In this document: positions 1 to 12,148 of the stretch, in pieces
Layout: each line of letters starts with the position of its first letter
Position numbering within the stretch: the first letter of the stretch is position 1
Assembly (NCBI GenBank): GCA_903845345.1
Contig: CAIMXF010000016.1
Span: 1 to 43,547 of the forward strand
Direction of reading: 5' to 3'
Origin: an uncultured beta proteobacterium
GTDB lineage: Bacteria > Pseudomonadota > Gammaproteobacteria > Burkholderiales > Burkholderiaceae_C
Length of the DNA: 43,547 bases
Position numbers and translations under genes: made by a program
Notes under the pieces: model-generated
The model's database searches: none
Told to the model about the DNA's origin: nothing
What the model saw: only the letters and a program-made list of their open reading frames with translations

Positions 1-55
1 GCTGCGCGCCGCGCGCGCGCAGGAACAGCTGGCCGCGCTGGAGTCGGGCAGTTGA
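1..55 (+). CDS. prfA: Peptide chain release factor 1, C-terminal end (partial)
   Basis: Only the last 17 codons and the TGA stop lie in the window, in the frame starting at base 2; they read LRAARAQEQLAALESGS. The QEQLAAL tail resembles the C-terminus of bacterial RF1, which recognises UAA and UAG stops on the ribosome. The call rests mainly on position: prfA directly upstream of prmC, which methylates RF1, is a widely conserved arrangement. The stop overlaps the prmC start (TTGA), so the two are translationally coupled. The tail alone is too short to prove identity. Confidence 0.7.
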   Translation, partial: LRAARAQEQLAALESGS

Positions 56-894
56 CGACGGTCGGCGCCGCGCTGCGCGACGCGCGCTTGCGCGGCGTGC
101 AGCGTCTCGACGCGCACCTGCTGCTGGCGCACGTGCTGGGGCAGTCGCGCGCGTGGCTGCTGGCGCATGGCGACGACGCGTTGTCCGATGCGCAGGGCGC
201 CACCTTCGAGGCGCTCGTCGCGCGCCGCGCGGCCGGCGAGCCGTTCGCCTACCTGGTCGGCGAACGCGAGTTCCACGGCCTGGCGCTGGCCGTGAACGAG
301 GCCGTGCTGGTGCCGCGTCCGGACACCGAGACGCTGGTCGACTGGGCGCTCGACCTGTTGCAAGGCGAGTTGGGCGGCATCGAACACCCCGCGGCGCTCG
401 ACCTGGGCACCGGCAGCGGCGCGATCGCGCTGGCGCTGAAGAACGCCTGCCCGCGCGCGCGGATGTGGGCGGGCGAGCGCAGCGCGGGCGCGCTCGCGGT
501 GGCGCGCGCGAATGCGCAGCGCCTGGCGCTGGACGTGCGCTTCGCAGCGGGCGATTGGTGGGACGCGCTGGCCGGCGCGCCGGATGCGCCCGTCTTCGAC
601 CTGGTCGTCAGCAACCCCCCCTACATCGCGGCCGACGACCCGCACCTGGCGGCGCTGACGCACGAGCCGTTGTCCGCCCTGGTGGCCGACGACGACGGCC
701 TGGCCGACATCCGGCGCATCGCCGACGGCGCACGCGGCCGGCTGCGCACCGGCGGCTGGCTGCTGTTCGAGCATGGCTGGGCGCAGGCCCTGGCGGTGCA
801 GGAGATCCTGCAGCGATCCGGCTTCGGCGAGGTGCGCACGCGGGTGGACATCGAAGGCCGGCCGCGCTGCACCGGCGGCCGGCTGGGCGCCTGA
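52..894 (+). CDS. prmC: Release factor glutamine methyltransferase (PrmC/HemK)
   Basis: PrmC methylates the glutamine of the GGQ motif in release factors RF1 and RF2 using S-adenosylmethionine, which raises termination efficiency. The 280-residue protein has the usual length and order: an N-terminal helical RF-binding domain (about 1-75), then a Rossmann methyltransferase with the SAM loop DLGTGSGAIALAL near residue 120 and the catalytic NPPY motif in VVSNPPYIA near residue 185. After beta-strand 2 the usual acidic ribose-binding residue falls in GERSAG, so Glu probably replaces Asp. The TTG start overlaps the prfA stop; no better in-frame ATG precedes the conserved domain. Confidence 0.95.
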   Translation: MTTVGAALRDARLRGVQRLDAHLLLAHVLGQSRAWLLAHGDDALSDAQGATFEALVARRAAGEPFAYLVGEREFHGLALAVNEAVLVPRPDTETLVDWALDLLQGELGGIEHPAALDLGTGSGAIALALKNACPRARMWAGERSAGALAVARANAQRLALDVRFAAGDWWDALAGAPDAPVFDLVVSNPPYIAADDPHLAALTHEPLSALVADDDGLADIRRIADGARGRLRTGGWLLFEHGWAQALAVQEILQRSGFGEVRTRVDIEGRPRCTGGRLGA

Positions 895-1091
895 GCCTCT
901 CTTTGTAAGGCCTGCGGCCGACGCACGCAAGCGTCGAAACGACGCTATCGTCACAACGTCTCTGCAAAGTCACAGGAGGTAATGAGACAGGCAAAAGCCC
1001 TTTGTTTGCCGATATCTCCAGCACGGCAATAGGCGTAGCATCGATTTTCTGGAGTCTGGTTTTTTGCCTTCGAGGCACTCGGGAGCCGACC

Positions 1092-1628
1092 ATGGGACAT
1101 GCATATTCGACAGGGCGACGCTCGCGCGCCGGCCGCCAGGTTGCCGCACTGGCGATCCTCGCGGCGTTGACGATGGGTGCCCGGGCCCAGGGGACGGCCT
1201 TGCGCATCGAAGAAGGCGCCTATCCGCAGCACACTGCGGCCGAGTATGCGCTCACAAACAACCGCTCGACCGGCGGCAGCCTGCGCGTCTTCAGCGACTA
1301 CTACTTCTTCGACTCGGCCCAGGCCAACCTGGGTCCGACCGTCGGCAGCGTCGTCGGCGGCCTGCGCGCGAGCACCGGCGTGGTGGGCCTGTCCCAGCCG
1401 CTGTCGCTGTACGACGCCCGTCCCGACCCGCTGCAAAGCCTGCCCTACATCGGCCTGGGCTACAGCCATCTCTGGTTCAACAGCCAGCTGAGCCTGAACG
1501 CCGACTTCGGCCTGGCATCCCAGAACCACGGCCACGGCTTGTTCAGCAGCGCCAGCACGCTGGACGACGCCAACGGCCAGTTGCACTGGGCGCCGGTGAT
1601 GGCGGTCAACGTCCGCTACTCGTTCTGA
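1092..1628 (+). CDS. Probable outer-membrane beta-barrel protein
   Basis: This encodes a 178-residue protein of unknown function. The ORF is open from 1002, but the ATG at 1092 puts a normal signal peptide at the N-terminus: a basic stretch (TGRRSRAGRQ), a hydrophobic core (VAALAILAALTMG), then ARA-Q as a likely cleavage site. The mature part is rich in alternating aromatic and polar strands and ends VNVRYSF; a C-terminal Phe after an alternating strand is the usual Bam-recognition signature of outer-membrane barrels. It sits between prmC and grxD with a 197-base upstream gap, so it probably has its own promoter. Barrel status is inferred from composition and the C-terminus. Confidence 0.7.
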   Translation: MGHAYSTGRRSRAGRQVAALAILAALTMGARAQGTALRIEEGAYPQHTAAEYALTNNRSTGGSLRVFSDYYFFDSAQANLGPTVGSVVGGLRASTGVVGLSQPLSLYDARPDPLQSLPYIGLGYSHLWFNSQLSLNADFGLASQNHGHGLFSSASTLDDANGQLHWAPVMAVNVRYSF

Positions 1629-1685
1629 GCGCCCTGCCGGTGCGCCGGGGGAAGCCTTTGGGGTGCGAAGACAAGCCGTTTGGCT

Positions 1686-1691
1686 TATAAA
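1686..1691 (+). promoter_or_regulatory. Possible -10 element upstream of grxD
   Basis: TATAAA lies 46 bases before the grxD ATG, in the 108-base gap after the barrel gene. No good -35 hexamer sits 16-18 bases upstream, so this is a weak call; it suggests grxD-ubiX can be expressed independently of prmC. Confidence 0.3.
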
Positions 1692-1736
1692 CGCAGGATC
1701 CGCGCCAGCGTGCGCCTCCTTTCGAATTGCACTGCC

Positions 1737-2048
1737 ATGTCCGACGTCCAGCAACGCATCGATGACCTCGTGAAGAACAACCACATCGTGTTGTTCATGA
1801 AAGGCACCGCCCAGTTTCCGCAATGCGGTTTCTCCGGCCGCGCCATCCAGATCCTGAAGGCCTGCGGCGTGACCGACCTGAAGACGGTCAACGTGCTCGA
1901 GGACGGCGAGGTGCGCCAGGGCATCAAGGAATACGCCAACTGGCCGACGATCCCGCAGCTGTACGTCAACGGCGAGTTCGTCGGCGGCTCGGACATCCTG
2001 ATGGAGATGTACGAAGCCGGCGAGCTGCAGCCGCTGCTGGCCGCCTGA
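1737..2048 (+). CDS. grxD: Monothiol glutaredoxin, Grx4 family
   Basis: This 103-residue protein has the CGFS active site (QFPQCGFSGRA) typical of class II monothiol glutaredoxins. Such proteins bind a [2Fe-2S] cluster with glutathione and pass clusters to apoproteins in the cytoplasm. The WPTIPQLYVNGEFVGGSDI segment with the cis-Pro (TIPQ) and the GG(S/C)D glutathione-binding turn are present. The ORF is open from 1680, but the ATG at 1737 gives MSDVQQRIDDLV, the usual family N-terminus and length. ubiX follows 62 bases downstream on the same strand, as in other betaproteobacteria. Confidence 0.95.
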   Translation: MSDVQQRIDDLVKNNHIVLFMKGTAQFPQCGFSGRAIQILKACGVTDLKTVNVLEDGEVRQGIKEYANWPTIPQLYVNGEFVGGSDILMEMYEAGELQPLLAA

Positions 2049-2110
2049 GTTGGGCGCCGCCCGGCCGCCGGCAGGCGCTCGCGCCGACGTCTGCAGGAGG
2101 TAGGCTTCCG

Positions 2111-2680
2111 ATGGACAAGGCTCCGGCGATCATCGTCGGCATCACGGGCGCCTCCGGCGCCGCGTACGGCGTGCGCCTGCTGGATCGCCTGCGCGAGCTG
2201 GGTGCCGAGACGCACCTGGTCGTCACGCCGTCCGGCGTCATCAACGCCCACCACGAACTGGGCCTGTCGCGCGACGATCTCGCCGCCAGGGCCACGCACG
2301 CCTGGCCGGTCGGCGACATCGGCGCCTGCATCGCCAGCGGCAGCTTCGGCGCGCAGGCGATGGTGGTGGCACCGTGCACGATGAAGTCGCTGGCGGCGAT
2401 CGCGCTCGGCTTCGGCGACAACCTGCTCACGCGCGCCGCCGACGTCATGCTCAAGGAACGCCGCCGCCTCGTGCTGATGGTGCGCGAGACGCCGTTCAAT
2501 CTCGCCCACCTGCGCAACATGACCGCCGTCACCGAGATGGGCGGCGTCGTGTTCCCGCCGCTGCCGGCGTTCTACAACAAGCCGCAATCGATCGCCGAGA
2601 TGGTCGACGACACCGTCGAGCGGGTCATCGAGATGCTGGGCGTCAGCGGCGCGGCGCCGAGGCGCTGGAACGGCCTTTGA
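2111..2680 (+). CDS. ubiX: Flavin prenyltransferase UbiX
   Basis: UbiX joins a dimethylallyl group to reduced FMN, producing the prenylated flavin used by the UbiD decarboxylase in ubiquinone synthesis. The 189-residue protein opens with the FMN-binding IIVGITGASGAAYGVRLL loop and keeps the VVAPCTMKSLAAIA segment, RRLVLMVRETPF and the late PPLPAFYNKPQ motif, all diagnostic of the family. The ATG at 2111 follows a good ribosome-binding site (GCAGGAGGTAGG, about 10 bases upstream). The frame is open far upstream only because it shadows grxD. It probably shares transcription with grxD. Confidence 0.96.
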   Translation: MDKAPAIIVGITGASGAAYGVRLLDRLRELGAETHLVVTPSGVINAHHELGLSRDDLAARATHAWPVGDIGACIASGSFGAQAMVVAPCTMKSLAAIALGFGDNLLTRAADVMLKERRRLVLMVRETPFNLAHLRNMTAVTEMGGVVFPPLPAFYNKPQSIAEMVDDTVERVIEMLGVSGAAPRRWNGL

Positions 2681-2725
2681 GACCGCGCCGGGGCTGCTTC
2701 GCAGCGCTGAACGGCCTCTAGACCG

Positions 2726-3390
2726 TCAGCGAGACGCCGGCGCCGACGCCGGCTTCGCCTGCGGATCCGTCCACTCCCAGCGCTTGCGCGCGCCGAGCAC
2801 CATGTTCGGATACGCCGCCTGACCGCGGCTGCCGTTGTAGCGGCCCAGCGCCATGAACAGGTCGCCGTTCTCGATGTCGAGATAGTGGCGCAGGATCACG
2901 CAGCCGAAGCGCAGGTTGACCTGCATGACGAACAGCCGCGCGGCGTCGCCGTCGCCGATCTGGCGCGTCCAGAACGGCATCACCTGCGTGTAGCCGCGCG
3001 CGCCGACGCTGCTGATGGCGTACTTGCGAAAGCCGCTCTCGGCCTGGATCAGTCCGAGCACCAACGCCGGCTCCAGGCCCGCGCGTTTGCTCTCGTACCA
3101 GACGGTCTGCAGGAACTCGATGCGCTCGTGGCCGTCGCTCTTGTTCTTCTTCAGGCGCTCGCTCATCGCCCCGAGCCAGCGCAGGTAGGCCAGGCGCTCC
3201 TGGATGTCGGCGAAGTGCAGCTCGGGCGGCGGCGCGGCGCTGGCGATGGCGGCGCTCAGCGCGGTGCGCACCGCGTCCGCCAGCGGCTCCTCGATCTGCG
3301 CGCCCGCTTGCGCGCGCGTGACGCAAGCGAGCGCGAGCGCGCCGGCGACGAGGCCCGCGACGGCGCCGCGTCGAACCGGCCCGGACAAGC

Positions 3391-3394
<4 letters not shown>
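2726..3394 (-). CDS. Lytic transglycosylase, SLT domain
   Basis: This 222-residue exported enzyme is predicted to cleave the MurNAc-GlcNAc bond of peptidoglycan with formation of 1,6-anhydro-MurNAc. It has a signal peptide (basic start, then [19 protein letters not shown]) and the SLT core: the catalytic Glu in [19 protein letters not shown], the GYTQVMPFW segment and the late GRYNGSRG motif. Its ATG overlaps the proS stop by four bases (ATGA), so it is translationally coupled to proS and lies second in that operon. The hydrophobic segment could alternatively act as a membrane anchor. Confidence 0.9.
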
Positions 3395-5136
<1,742 letters not shown>

Positions 5137-5264
5137 GGGCGCAAGGTTACCGGGTTGTCATCAAGGAATCACGAATCCTGCCGCCGCATGCGGAAAAACG
5201 CGAACTCGTGTTTTGTGTACCGCCAGTGCAATAATGTCGACAGTTAAAGAATCGGGGTCAGATT

Positions 5265-5888
5265 ATGCTCGACCGAGAGGGCTTCAGGCCCAACGTCGGC
5301 ATTGTGCTGCTCAACTCGCGCAACCAGGTGTTCTGGGGAAAGCGTCTGCGAACGCATTCCTGGCAGTTCCCGCAAGGGGGCATCAAATACGGCGAGTCGC
5401 CCGAGCAGGCAATGTTCCGCGAGCTCCACGAGGAAGTGGGGTTGCTGCCCGACCACGTGAAAATCCTGGCGCGCACCCGCGACTGGCTGCGCTATGAAGT
5501 CCCCGAGCACTACATCCGCAAGGACGCGCGCGGCCACTACCGCGGCCAGAAACAGATCTGGTTCCTGCTCAAGCTGCTGGGCCGCGACTCCGACATGAAC
5601 CTGCGCGCCACCGACCACCCCGAGTTCGACGCGTGGCGCTGGAACGACTACTGGGTGCCGCTGGACGTCGTCATCGAGTTCAAGCGCGGCGTCTACCAGC
5701 TGGCGCTGACCGAGCTCGCGCGCTTCCTGCCCAAGACCAATTATCACAACCGCTACCTGCGCGGCGGCCCGCGCGGGCCACGCGATGACCACGACCCGCC
5801 CGGCGACCTGCCCGACGATGTCGTCGCCAACGGCGATGGCCGGATCGAGCCGCATCCACCGGCCGCCGACGACCTGGCCGCGCACTGA
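5265..5888 (+). CDS. rppH: RNA pyrophosphohydrolase, Nudix family
   Basis: RppH removes pyrophosphate from the 5' triphosphate end of mRNA, which allows RNase E-dependent decay. The Nudix box is intact ([20 protein letters not shown] then VGL, near residues 38-60), preceded by the family N-terminus [17 protein letters not shown]. The core ends near residue 160 ([12 protein letters not shown]). The remaining 45 residues form a Gly/Arg/Asp/Pro-rich tail ([15 protein letters not shown]) that makes the 207-residue protein longer than the E. coli enzyme; such tails are common in betaproteobacteria. It is divergent from proS. Confidence 0.96.
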   Translation: MLDREGFRPNVGIVLLNSRNQVFWGKRLRTHSWQFPQGGIKYGESPEQAMFRELHEEVGLLPDHVKILARTRDWLRYEVPEHYIRKDARGHYRGQKQIWFLLKLLGRDSDMNLRATDHPEFDAWRWNDYWVPLDVVIEFKRGVYQLALTELARFLPKTNYHNRYLRGGPRGPRDDHDPPGDLPDDVVANGDGRIEPHPPAADDLAAH

Positions 5889-5987
5889 CGCGACGACAGG
5901 ACACACGACGCCGCGCCGGCCGCAGAGCCGGGGAACGAGTGGGGGATCGCGCCGGCCACGCCGGACGCGAGGCCGAGGCAGGACGAC

Positions 5988-6512
5988 TTGTTGCGCGATA
6001 GCCAACGTGCCTTCGTCGCAAGAGCGCTCGCGTGCGCGCTCGCCTGGAGCGCGCACGCGAGTCGCGCCGCCGACGCGGCGGCCCCCGCGGCCAGTGCAGT
6101 GAAACCCGGCGGCCAGGGGCCGCTGTCGGAACTGCGTGCGTCGGCCGATCGCGGCGACCGCGTCTCGCAATACAACCTCGCGCGTCGCTACCTGTGCGGC
6201 ACCGGCGGCGCCGACAAGGACGATGCGCAGGCGCTCGGGTAGCCGACGAATTCGGCCACCCGGGGCACGCCCGAGGCGCAGGACGCGCCGGGGATCCTGG
6301 TTTCGTCCGGGCGCGGCGTCCCGCGGGACGACCAGAAGATGTGCGAGTGGTTCCAGACGGCGGCGCAGCAGGGCGACCCGCACGCGAAGGCGAGCCTCGG
6401 CGCGCGCTACGAGACCGGCCACGGCGTCGGCCGGATCGCTCCCAAGGCGTTCCAGGGGTATCGCAAGGCCGAGGAACAGGGCAGCGCGGTCGCGCAGAAC
6501 GAGACGCCTTGA
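5988..6512 (+). pseudogene. Sel1-repeat protein, broken by an in-frame TAG
   Basis: The reading frame from 5988 encodes a signal-peptide-like start (RALACALAWSAHASRAAD) and then a Sel1/TPR-like repeat (SQYNLARRYLCGTGGADKDD). It stops at TAG (6240-6242). The same frame continues for another 89 codons with further Sel1 features: GRGVPRDDQKMCEWFQTAAQ, then GDPHAKASLGARYETGHGV. Sel1 repeats have a Trp soon after the acidic-AxA segment (as in KMCEWF), and the TAG falls at that place, so a TGG-to-TAG change is a simple explanation. The TTG start is uncertain. Intact relatives are usually periplasmic interaction proteins. Confidence 0.65.
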
Positions 6513-6549
6513 TGGCCAAGTCGCTCGGGCGCGACTGCGGTCCGGGCCG

Positions 6550-6566
6550 CTGAGCGCGCGGCGCGC

Positions 6567-6570
<4 letters not shown>
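6550..6570 (-). terminator. Hairpin spanning the proB stop codon
   Basis: CTGAGCGCG-CGG-CGCGCTCAG is a perfect 9-bp stem with a 3-base loop covering the end of proB. No T-run follows on the minus strand, so it is not a textbook intrinsic terminator. It could be a bidirectional transcript-end or 3'-protecting hairpin between the converging Sel1 pseudogene and proB. Confidence 0.4.
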
Positions 6571-9336
<2,766 letters not shown>

Positions 9337-9378
9337 GGTGCATTAGCTCCTGTGCAATGAGTTCGGGCGAATCGACGC

Positions 9379-9690
9379 TTACGCGTTGATGGCCGAGATC
9401 TCGAGTTCGGTGAAGTGCTGGCGATGACCGCCATGCTTCTGGTAGTGCTTGCGACGGCGCATCTTGAAGATGCGAACCTTGTCGTGCCTGCCTTGGGCAA
9501 CCACGGTAGCCTTCACGCTTGCACCCGCGACCAGGGGCGCGCCGACCGTCAGTTCCGCGCCGTTGCCGACTGCGAGAACCTGATCCAACACGATTTCCTG
9601 GCCAACGTCCGCAGCAATCTGTTCTACCTTAATCTTTTCGCCGGCAGCAACCTTGTATTGCTTGCCACCGGTTTTTACGACCGCGTACAT
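9379..9690 (-). CDS. rplU: 50S ribosomal protein L21
   Basis: This 103-residue ribosomal protein binds 23S rRNA. It has the family start [19 protein letters not shown] and the basic C-terminal segment [20 protein letters not shown]. The frame runs open to 9858, but MYAVVKTGG is the conserved N-terminus, so the ATG at 9690 is used. It is the first gene of the rplU-rpmA(-obgE-proB) unit and has a consensus promoter about 190 bases upstream, leaving a leader long enough for regulation. Confidence 0.98.
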   Translation of the reverse strand: MYAVVKTGGKQYKVAAGEKIKVEQIAADVGQEIVLDQVLAVGNGAELTVGAPLVAGASVKATVVAQGRHDKVRIFKMRRRKHYQKHGGHRQHFTELEISAINA

Positions 9691-9876
9691 AGATGACCTT
9701 TCAGTTGACTTCATCGCCGTCCGACGGCTTGGCCGGCGCTGCCTGCCTCCCGGACGACGCGGTCGAAACTTGGCAATTTCGAGGGAGTCGCCCCGGCCAG
9801 GAACGTTCCACATGTGGTCATGCGGTAACACCCGGCCCAGGCACGCTTGGACCGCCATTGGTCGGCGAAGCCCTCG

Positions 9877-9905
9877 ATCATATCATCGAGTGCTTGAAAC
9901 GTCAA
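9877..9905 (-). promoter_or_regulatory. Sigma70 promoter for rplU-rpmA
   Basis: On the minus strand TTGACG (9900-9905) and TATGAT (9877-9882) are separated by exactly 17 bases. Both hexamers differ from consensus by one base. The start site would leave a leader of about 180 nt before rplU. Confidence 0.8.
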
Positions 9906-9945
9906 AGCAGGTGGCAAGGACAGACGGCGGGGCCTCCGGCCTTCC

Positions 9946-9951
9946 TATAAT
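9946..9951 (+). promoter_or_regulatory. Consensus -10 element for ispB
   Basis: A perfect TATAAT lies 28 bases before the ispB GTG start. The -35 region at the right distance is poor, so the promoter may need an activator or an upstream element. With so short a distance, the leader would be about 20 nt. Confidence 0.55.
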
Positions 9952-9978
9952 GGCCCATTCCCCCTTCCGCGAACCGTC

Positions 9979-10962
9979 GTGAACGCCCCCCTCACCCACG
10001 CGCCCTTGCCTGCCGATCCGATGGCTGCCGAAATGCAGGCCGTCGACGACGTGATCCGTCGCCGGCTGACGTCCGAAGTCGCGCTGGTCGACCAGATCGC
10101 GAACTACATCGTGGGCGCCGGCGGCAAGCGCATCCGCCCGCGCCTGGTGCTGCTGTTCTCGCGCGCGCTCTCGTTCGCGGGGGACAGCCGCTTCGAGCTG
10201 GCCGCGATCATCGAGTTCATCCACACCGCCACGCTGCTGCATGACGACGTCGTCGACGAGTCGGCCCTGCGCCGCGGCCGCGCCACCGCCAACGCACTGT
10301 TCGGCAACGCGGCGAGCGTGCTGGTGGGCGACTTCCTCTATTCGCGTGCGTTCCAGCTGATGGTCGGCGTCAACAGCATGCGCGTGCTCGACGTGCTGGC
10401 CGACGCCACCAACGTGATCGCCGAAGGTGAAGTGCTGCAGCTGATGAACATGCACGACGCCGACCTGGCCGTCGAGGACTACCTTCGCGTGATCCGCTAC
10501 AAGACGGCCAAGCTGTTCGAGGCCAGCGCCCGGCTGGGCGCGGTGATCGCCGGCGCGCCGCGCGACATCGAGGACGCCTGCGCCAACTTCGGCCGCTCCC
10601 TCGGCACGGCATTCCAGCTGATCGACGACCTGCTCGACTACGAAGGCGATCCCGCGGCGCTCGGCAAGAATGTCGGCGACGACCTGCGCGAGGGCAAGCC
10701 GACGCTGCCGCTGCTGTTCGCCATGTCGCACGGCACGCCCGAGGAGGCCGCGCTGATCCGCCACGCCATCGAGCAGGGCGAGGTCGAGCGCCTCGGCGAG
10801 ATCGTGCAGGTGGTGCGCCGCACCGGTGCGATCGACGCGACGCGCGAGGCCGCGCGCCGCGAGGCCGACCATGCGCGCGCCCAGCTCGCCGCGCTGCCCG
10901 AGTCGGACGCCAAGTGCGCGCTTCTGGAGCTGTGCCTCAAGTCGGTCGAGCGCTCGTCCTGA
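9979..10962 (+). CDS. ispB: Octaprenyl diphosphate synthase (long-chain polyprenyl synthase)
   Basis: This enzyme condenses isopentenyl diphosphate units to make the polyprenyl side chain of ubiquinone. The 327-residue protein has both aspartate-rich metal sites: the first in LLHDDVVDES near residue 95 and the second in QLIDDLLDYEGD near residue 220. GGKRIRPRLVLL and the KT motif in RYKTAKLFEAS are also present. It starts with GTG at 9979. Chain length cannot be read from sequence; octaprenyl is assumed from ubiquinone-8, usual in this order. It is divergent from rplU and upstream of tRNA-Pro. Confidence 0.93.
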   Translation: MNAPLTHAPLPADPMAAEMQAVDDVIRRRLTSEVALVDQIANYIVGAGGKRIRPRLVLLFSRALSFAGDSRFELAAIIEFIHTATLLHDDVVDESALRRGRATANALFGNAASVLVGDFLYSRAFQLMVGVNSMRVLDVLADATNVIAEGEVLQLMNMHDADLAVEDYLRVIRYKTAKLFEASARLGAVIAGAPRDIEDACANFGRSLGTAFQLIDDLLDYEGDPAALGKNVGDDLREGKPTLPLLFAMSHGTPEEAALIRHAIEQGEVERLGEIVQVVRRTGAIDATREAARREADHARAQLAALPESDAKCALLELCLKSVERSS

Positions 10963-10982
10963 CGCGCGCATGGCGCCGGCGC

Positions 10983-11012
10983 TTGCCGGAGCCCTGAAAA
11001 ATGTGCGAGAAT
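10983..11012 (+). promoter_or_regulatory. Possible promoter for the tRNA-Pro transcript
   Basis: TTGCCG (10983-10988) and GAGAAT (11007-11012) are 18 bases apart, just after the ispB stop. A start about seven bases downstream would place the transcript's 5' end at the base of the stem closing the leader described below. The hexamers are only moderate matches. Confidence 0.4.
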
Positions 11013-11017
11013 CCTTA

Positions 11018-11126
11018 GCTCAGCGAAACGGTGGAAACCAAAGCAATCAGCCGGATCGAGCGAATGTCCGGAAGGACAGCCCGCAAGGGCACCGTCAGAG
11101 GCTTCTTTCAGGCTTCGCTGAAACAT
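11018..11126 (+). ncRNA. Candidate structured leader or small RNA before tRNA-Pro
   Basis: The 109 bases between the putative promoter and tRNA-Pro are non-coding and can fold compactly. TCAGCGAA (11020-11027) pairs perfectly with TTCGCTGA (11114-11121) to close the element, and ACGGTG (11028-11033) pairs with CACCGT (11090-11095). Inside are TGTCC-GGAA-GGACA (11065-11078) and GCCC-GCAA-GGGC (11079-11090), both with GNRA tetraloops; one C is shared between two stems, so not all pairs form at once. RNase P processing of the tRNA would release it. I do not recognise the family, and it could be an ordinary leader that folds by chance. Confidence 0.35.
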
Positions 11127-11203
11127 CGGGGTGTAGCTTAGCCTGGTAGAGCGCTACGTTCGGGACGTAGAGGCCGGAGGTTCGAATCCTCTCACCCCGA
11201 CCA
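11127..11203 (+). tRNA. tRNA-Pro(CGG)
   Basis: The 77-base cloverleaf includes an encoded CCA end. The acceptor stem is CGGGGTG/CACCCCG with the C1-G72 pair typical of proline tRNAs. The anticodon stem CTACG/CGTAG encloses loop TTCGGGA, giving anticodon CGG for codon CCG. The T-arm GGAGG-TTCGAAT-CCTCT is standard. Its 3' end borders what looks like an integrase remnant, so it may have been an island attachment site. Confidence 0.97.
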
Positions 11204-11234
11204 GAATTCTCCTTGTATATCAAGGACTTGCAGA

Positions 11235-11256
11235 AGCCGCGGAGACGCGGCTTTTT
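11235..11256 (+). terminator. Intrinsic terminator after tRNA-Pro
   Basis: AGCCGCG-GAGA-CGCGGCT forms a 7-bp stem with a GAGA tetraloop, followed by a short T-run (CTTTTTGC), 31 bases after the tRNA end. Confidence 0.85.
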
Positions 11257-11364
11257 GCATTTCTGGTGGGTTCTGTTCCACAAGACCGAGATTGGTCGGC
11301 ACAGGCACCCGAGAAAATAGACCTGGGTTGCTTCAGGCATCTCCCTCGTCAACTGGGGATGGCC

Positions 11365-11690
11365 ATGGCAGATCGCACCATCGCTCCCGCTTCCTAGTCA
11401 GCGTCAAGAACCGTGACGAACTCACGGAACACTTCCCCTTCGACAAGCTCCCGGCCGTCGAAGCCTGCATCGCGGCACTGAAGGCGCAAGGCTTCAAGTC
11501 GCGCGTCGGGAAGTTCGACGAAAAGCTGGCTCGTTCGCATCCGTGAGACAGGTCACAAGGCCATTGGCGCGACCTTCCCAACGCGTGAGCTGGCGCAGGG
11601 CTTTCTGGAGCGCACCACCAGCGAGCGCCGGCTGGGACTCTTGTCGACTACACCCTCTCACTGAAGACCAGCGTCGCCGACCACCGTCAT
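11365..11690 (+). pseudogene. Frameshifted remnant of a tyrosine-recombinase N-terminus
   Basis: No intact ORF is present, but successive pieces in different frames join into one plausible protein. They are NRDELTEHFPFDKLPAVEAC up to KFDEK, then SWLVRIRETGHKAIGATFPT, then LERTTSERRLGL, then DYTLSLKTSVAD. The RIRETGHKAIGATFPTREL segment, followed by a Glu/Arg helix and GL-x-DY, resembles the arm-binding N-terminal region of phage and island integrases, which contact attachment-site DNA. At least two frame changes are needed, one fixed by a single missing T near 11640. The catalytic domain is absent. The position right after tRNA-Pro supports the reading. Family assignment is from pattern only. 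Confidence 0.5.
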
Positions 11691-11726
11691 CGCACTGCAC
11701 CGCGAAGCAGCTGGGTGCCTTGCTGG

Positions 11727-12137
11727 TCAGCTCGCTCGCGAATAGAACGCGTCGACGGCCCCCTGGTCGGCTTGGAAAAGCTCTATGCGCTTCTTGCGCC
11801 GGCCTTCGAACTCGAAGGCAATCGCCTCGGTCCAGCTCAAGCTGGCGCCCTGGATGGTTGCGTGATTGCGTGTGGTCAACATCACCTTGCAGTCGTTGAC
11901 AAGCCACAACATGTCAGAGACGCCATAGGTTCCGCCCGTCATCTGCATCAGTCGAGCAAAGTACGCCATGACCGCGTCGGGCCCCACATGAAGTCCGCTC
12001 AGGACGTTGCTGCCTGGCACGCTGTAGACGACATCCGGCGCGAAGATCTCGCGCGCCTCGTGGAAGTCTTGTTGCGCCATGGCTGCCTGGTAGGCCACGA
12101 TTCTCTTCACCAGCGGGTGTGAAAGAGCTCCGCTCAT
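11727..12137 (-). CDS. SnoaL-like / NTF2-fold protein
   Basis: This 136-residue protein has the look of the SnoaL-like superfamily, a cone-shaped fold used by isomerases, hydrolases and many uncharacterised proteins. Typical pieces are an N-terminal helix (HPLVKRIVAYQAAMAQQDF), the EAREIFAPDVVYSVPG strand-loop, the GPDAVMAYFARLMQMTGG segment, and alternating strands toward the C-terminus. The ATG at 12137 is 11 bases after the SDR stop, so the two form an operon; the frame is open further upstream but that overlaps the SDR end. Substrate unknown. Confidence 0.75.
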   Translation of the reverse strand: MSGALSHPLVKRIVAYQAAMAQQDFHEAREIFAPDVVYSVPGSNVLSGLHVGPDAVMAYFARLMQMTGGTYGVSDMLWLVNDCKVMLTTRNHATIQGASLSWTEAIAFEFEGRRKKRIELFQADQGAVDAFYSRAS

Positions 12138-12148
12138 CGTTGTATCCA

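Larger units (their letters stand above)
11204..11726. other. Gene-poor junction between tRNA-Pro and the SDR operon
   Basis: This 523-base stretch has no intact gene. It holds the tRNA terminator and the integrase remnant listed separately. I searched by eye for a second copy of the tRNA 3' end (GGTTCGAATCCTCTCACCCC) as a distal attachment site and found none in the window. Confidence 0.7.

Noticed and set aside
11018-11126. Identity of the tRNA-Pro leader as SRP RNA
   Set aside because: It contains GTCCGGAAGGA like the SRP domain IV tip, but the perfect hairpin lacks the asymmetric loop (GCAGCC...) and the long arm of 4.5S RNA.
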